Shown: piece by piece, positions 63,599 through 64,000 of the stretch
Numbering within the stretch: position 1 is the stretch's first letter
How the letters are laid out: the number at the start of each line of letters is the position of its first letter
Assembly (NCBI GenBank): GCA_009869945.1
Contig: WIXG01000001.1
Span: 682,001 to 746,000 of the forward strand
Direction of reading: 5' to 3'
DNA from: Mesaphorura yosii
Taxonomy: Eukaryota > Arthropoda > Collembola > Poduromorpha > Tullbergiidae
Length of the DNA stretch: 64,000 nt
Translations under genes and position numbers: made by a program
The notes under the pieces: model-generated
The model's database searches: none
What the model was told of the DNA's origin: nothing
What the model saw: the letters and a program-made list of their open reading frames with translations, nothing else

Positions 63599-64000
63599 AT
63601 GGACCAAGACCAACTGAGGGAGGGTTGCCAGCGGCCCGAGTCTGGTGGTAGGGACAGGCATGGTGAAGCTTTGCTCCCCGTTAAAGTGGAACTAGATGAG
63701 CACGAATACCAATATGATGGGGGTGAATTTTTCGGTAAGTTTTAATCAAAATTAATTCGCGGTGAACCCGTCCTAACAGACTTTTCTTGTTTCTAGCAAA
63801 TTCGGAAAGCGTTTCACATGGACTTGAAGCAAGTAGGGTGCTAGCTAGAAGCAGCGACGATAGAGATAGAGGTAGGTTGCGGTTGTGAGGTACTGTTATT
63901 TTCTAAAGAAGCATTAGCAAACTAAAAGAATCCTTCACGTTTACACATGATAAGGTACACATTATTCAAAGAAGACTACAAAGAGTTCAAGATCTAAGAA
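63599..64000 (+). CDS. 5' end of an unidentified gene (runs off the window)
   Basis: Two exons are visible: 63599-63734 (MDQDQLREGCQRPESGGRD onward) and 63797-63871, joined phase 1 to phase 1, with a further donor GTAGGT after 63871. The peptide is polar and acidic and contains PVKVELDE, which fits a sumoylation consensus (VKVE) and is common in transcription regulators. No domain lies in the part shown, so the product is unknown. The coding span inside the window ends at 63871; the gene continues to the right. Confidence 0.6.

Noticed and set aside
1..64000. CRISPR arrays, rRNA, tRNA genes or bacterial operons
   Set aside because: None seen; intron-rich genes and poly(A) signals show a eukaryotic nuclear sequence.

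Overview
This is a eukaryotic window: protein-coding genes are split by mostly short GT-AG introns (about 50-100 bp), with AATAAA poly(A) signals and long gene-poor stretches. A Dpr-type neuronal immunoglobulin gene, a short-wing-like dynein intermediate chain with its cassette exons, and a Golgi mannosidase II closest in remembered motifs to the fly enzyme point to an arthropod. The lineage (crustacean, springtail or insect) cannot be settled from the sequence alone. I rebuilt exons by hand, from reading-frame continuity, splice phase and remembered family motifs. No database search was run.

Layout. 0.9-15.1 kb is compact: TMEM161 (-); two tandem NDUFA4 paralogues (+), the second lacking a visible exon-2 splice acceptor; cytoplasmic dynein 1 intermediate chain (-) with three in-phase cassette exons; an RPS19BP1/AROS gene (-) followed by a possible second small membrane-protein cistron; and a trypsin-like serine protease (+) with a GC-AG intron. 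The protease ends tail to tail with an atypical class A GPCR (-, 15.1-16.7 kb) that lacks the DRY, CWxP and NPxxY motifs.

16.7-51 kb is gene-poor. It holds one very long gene, a two-Ig-domain Dpr (-, 24.0-45.6 kb, nine coding exons). One of its introns contains a complete-looking Mutator-like (MULE) element with terminal inverted repeats and a three-exon transposase whose acidic triad residues are visible. Other repeats are a TTAA-flanked piggyBac-type MITE at 18.7 kb, a fold-back repeat at 35.8-36.3 kb and a SINE-like patch at 42.8-43.1 kb.

51.2-64 kb is compact again: a four-TM membrane protein (+, second GC-AG intron), a single-pass protein with a charged luminal half and candidate LIR motifs (+, CCPG1- or triadin-like), Golgi alpha-mannosidase II (-, 17 exons, all zinc and catalytic residues visible), and the 5' end of an unidentified gene (+) running off the window.

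The genes do not form a pathway; this is an ordinary gene neighbourhood. The most notable items are the GPCR without its activation motifs, the intact MULE inside the dpr intron, the NDUFA4 copy with a lost acceptor, the putative AROS/microprotein dicistron and the CCPG1-like protein. I saw no clear undescribed system beyond these.
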